Assembly: GCA_033720955.1 (NCBI GenBank)
Contig: JAWWBN010000211.1
Span: 1 to 6,768 of the forward strand
DNA length: 6,768 bases
Origin: JAWWBN01 sp033720955
Lineage (GTDB): Bacteria > Acidobacteriota > Thermoanaerobaculia > Multivoradales > JAHEKO01
Reading direction: 5' to 3'
Made by a program: the position numbers and the translations under genes. Below the pieces are notes generated by a model. That model was given only the letters and a program-made list of their open reading frames with translations. It did no database searches and was not told the DNA's origin. Shown here one piece after another: positions 5,519 to 6,768 of this stretch; position 1 is the stretch's first letter, and each line of letters begins with the position of its first letter.

Positions 5519-6711
5519 CGGCCGGAGCTCCCCTGGGTCCGCGACAGCCTCCGCCGCGCCAGCAGATTGGCCACCCGCACCGCGAGCTCCTCGCTGGCCC
5601 GCTCGGAGCGGGCGGCGCGGTAGAAGAGCAGGAAGGCTGCCAAGGCGCGCCGCTCCAGGCCTTCGGCCCGGAAGATGGAGTAGGCCTCCTCCGCCAGCCG
5701 CCGCACCTCTCCAGGGCGTCCGGCCGCGGCGTGCACGGCCGCCAGATCGAGGCTCACGAGGGCCGCCCGGAAGCGGGAGCCCTCCTCGGCGAGGGTCTCG
5801 CGGACTCGCTGGAGAAGGGTGCGGGCGGCGGCCAGCTCCCCTTCGGCCCGGGCCGCGATACCGCGGATCCACTGCAGCCGGGTGGAGTGGCTGCGACCGC
5901 CGACCAGGGTGGCCACCCCCTCGGCGACGCCCAGCACCCGGCGGGCCTGCTCGCCGTCGCCGTCGCGCGCCAGCCGCTCGGCCAGCGGCTGCAGCGCCAG
6001 CAGGATGCGCTCCGGCTCCGCCGCGCGGGCGACTCCCTCCGCCAAATAGACGCAGGCCGTCTCGACCGGCTCCAGCGAGGCGGCGACCACTCCGCGGTCG
6101 ATCAGCGCGTGTCCGAGCCGCTCGCGGGCGGCGAGCCGGCGGCGGAGCGCGATCTCCCGGTCCAACAGCCGGGAGGCCTCCCGGGGGCGGCCCTGGGCGA
6201 ACCGCAGCGAGGCCAGCAGGCTGAGCAGCGTCGCCTTGAGCTCGGGTCGCCCGGTCCCCCACTGCGCCAGCTCGACCGCGTTGGCCAGCGCCTCCTCCGC
6301 GCCGGCCAGGTCGGAGGAGATCCGCAGCGCGTTGCCCAGGTAGCCCAGCGCCTCGGCGTGGAGGTCGGCCGCCGCCTCCTCCCCGACGTCCTCCGACTCG
6401 ACGACGATCTCCACGCACCCCACCGCCAGACGCGCCAGCTCGAGCGAGCGTGCCGGCGCCTCGAAGCGAGCGGCGTAGCTGTCGTCCATCAGGTGCCGGG
6501 CGAGCTGCTCGAGGAGCACCGGCGGGGCCGAGCGCAGCGACGCGAGCTGGCGGCCCGCCGGCCGCGGAGAGGTCCCCCGGCGGCCCGGCCGGAGGGCGGC
6601 GGGCGCCGCGGCCGCACGGGCCGCTACGCGGTCGATGACCGACGCATAGCCCGTACCCTCGGAGACGCTCTTGCGACGCTTCATCCGCGGCATGATCCTC
6701 TGCGGCGACAC
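5515..6711 (-). CDS. TPR-like helical-repeat protein
   Basis: A protein of up to 398 residues, almost wholly helical after residue about 62. Helix pairs of TPR character appear in order: 'ARSLELARLAV' (87-97), 'AEALGYLGNALRISSDLAGAEEAL' with 'NAVELAQWG' (119-152), 'LLSLLASLRFAQGRPREASRLLDREI' (162-187) and 'GHALIDRGVV' (200-209). Later ones are 'AARAEGELAAARTLLQRV' (286-303), 'LDLAAVHAAAGRPGEVRRLAEEAYSIFRAEG' (321-351) and 'LERRALAAFLLFYRAARSERAS' (352-373). From memory the blocks 'LGNALR..DL.GAE', 'GTG.P....LL.L.ASLR.AQ' and 'ERRALAA...F..A...E.A' match a large paralogous family in Acidobacteriota (Thermoanaerobaculia), some members of which carry an N-terminal DNA-binding domain. Here residues 1-60 are basic, Ala/Pro/Arg-rich and show no HTH. 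The furthest start is GTG 6711; ATG at 6693 or 6684 (residues 7 and 10) are equally possible, since no upstream site is strong. Likely a cytoplasmic scaffold or sensor; the ligand is unknown. Confidence 0.85.
   Translation of the reverse strand: MSPQRIMPRMKRRKSVSEGTGYASVIDRVAARAAAAPAALRPGRRGTSPRPAGRQLASLRSAPPVLLEQLARHLMDDSYAARFEAPARSLELARLAVGCVEIVVESEDVGEEAAADLHAEALGYLGNALRISSDLAGAEEALANAVELAQWGTGRPELKATLLSLLASLRFAQGRPREASRLLDREIALRRRLAARERLGHALIDRGVVAASLEPVETACVYLAEGVARAAEPERILLALQPLAERLARDGDGEQARRVLGVAEGVATLVGGRSHSTRLQWIRGIAARAEGELAAARTLLQRVRETLAEEGSRFRAALVSLDLAAVHAAAGRPGEVRRLAEEAYSIFRAEGLERRALAAFLLFYRAARSERASEELAVRVANLLARRRLSRTQGSSGR
5528..5534 (-). promoter_or_regulatory. Shine-Dalgarno site deciding the start of the 70-aa gene
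   Basis: Minus-strand AGGGGAG ends nine bases before the GTG at 5518, inside the last codons of the TPR gene. Together with the GTGA overlap it is the main argument for this start. Confidence 0.55.
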
Positions 6712-6735
6712 GCCTGACAGCGGAGTGCTGGCGTC

Positions 6736-6764
6736 AGCCTACCGCATCCGGCGCCCGGGCGCAA
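6736..6764 (-). promoter_or_regulatory. Candidate promoter of the minus-strand operon
   Basis: On the minus strand, TTGCGC (6764-6759) and TAGGCT (6741-6736) are separated by exactly 17 bp. A transcript starting near 6730 would place the GTG at 6711 about 20 bases in. Three matches in each hexamer is modest, but the spacing and location are right for the TPR gene and the two genes behind it. Confidence 0.35.
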
Positions 6765-6768
6765 TCGC

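Noticed and set aside
4204..6717. Plus-strand open frame of 837 codons opposite the phosphatase and TPR genes
   Set aside because: It spans three minus-strand genes with clear family signatures. Its translation is rich in Gly, Arg, His, Leu and Pro without domains, and it has no ribosome binding site. Long antisense frames are expected at this GC content.

Overview
The window is very GC-rich, with G or C at most third codon positions. It looks like chromosomal DNA from a high-GC Gram-negative-type bacterium. The best guess is an Acidobacteriota lineage such as Thermoanaerobaculia, or a similar soil or sediment phylum. That guess rests on remembered resemblance of the TPR-type protein (minus strand, 5515-6711) and the small four-helix membrane protein (550-1113) to families common there. 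It is an inference, not a database result. I see no tRNA, rRNA, CRISPR array, transposase, phage gene or attachment site.

The layout is two convergent arms. The left arm (1-3305) is entirely plus strand. It holds the 3' end of a GT4-type glycosyltransferase, an uncharacterised multi-spanning membrane protein with an excellent Shine-Dalgarno site, and then a tight three-gene unit. That unit is an ECF sigma factor, a membrane zinc-finger (ZAS) anti-sigma factor overlapping it by ATGA, and, 21 bp later, a secreted DUF4097-type beta-repeat protein. The simplest reading is an envelope-responsive regulatory switch. The anti-sigma factor holds the sigma factor at the membrane, and an envelope signal releases it to transcribe its own operon, including the exported protein. 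A candidate ECF promoter (AAAC, 17 bp, CGTC) lies just before the sigma gene, so close that the message could be nearly leaderless.

The right arm (6711-3286) is entirely minus strand. It runs from a TPR/helical-repeat protein, through a 70-residue gene hidden inside a longer open frame (GTGA overlap and a good Shine-Dalgarno site), to a membrane-bound PP2C/SpoIIE-type phosphatase. The phosphatase has a large extracytoplasmic sensor region, two membrane helices, HAMP, a coiled coil and an apparently intact catalytic domain. No anti-sigma kinase or STAS antagonist, its usual partners, is encoded in the window.

The two arms meet tail to tail with a 20-bp overlap of coding sequence at 3286-3305, leaving no room for a conventional intergenic terminator. 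The window therefore places two envelope-sensing regulatory systems back to back: ECF/anti-sigma and a transmembrane PP2C phosphatase. Whether they are functionally connected cannot be judged from sequence alone. The most useful non-obvious items are the hidden 70-aa gene, the uncertain start and promoter of the sigma gene, the in-register 54-bp repeats of the exported protein, and the overlapping convergent ends.
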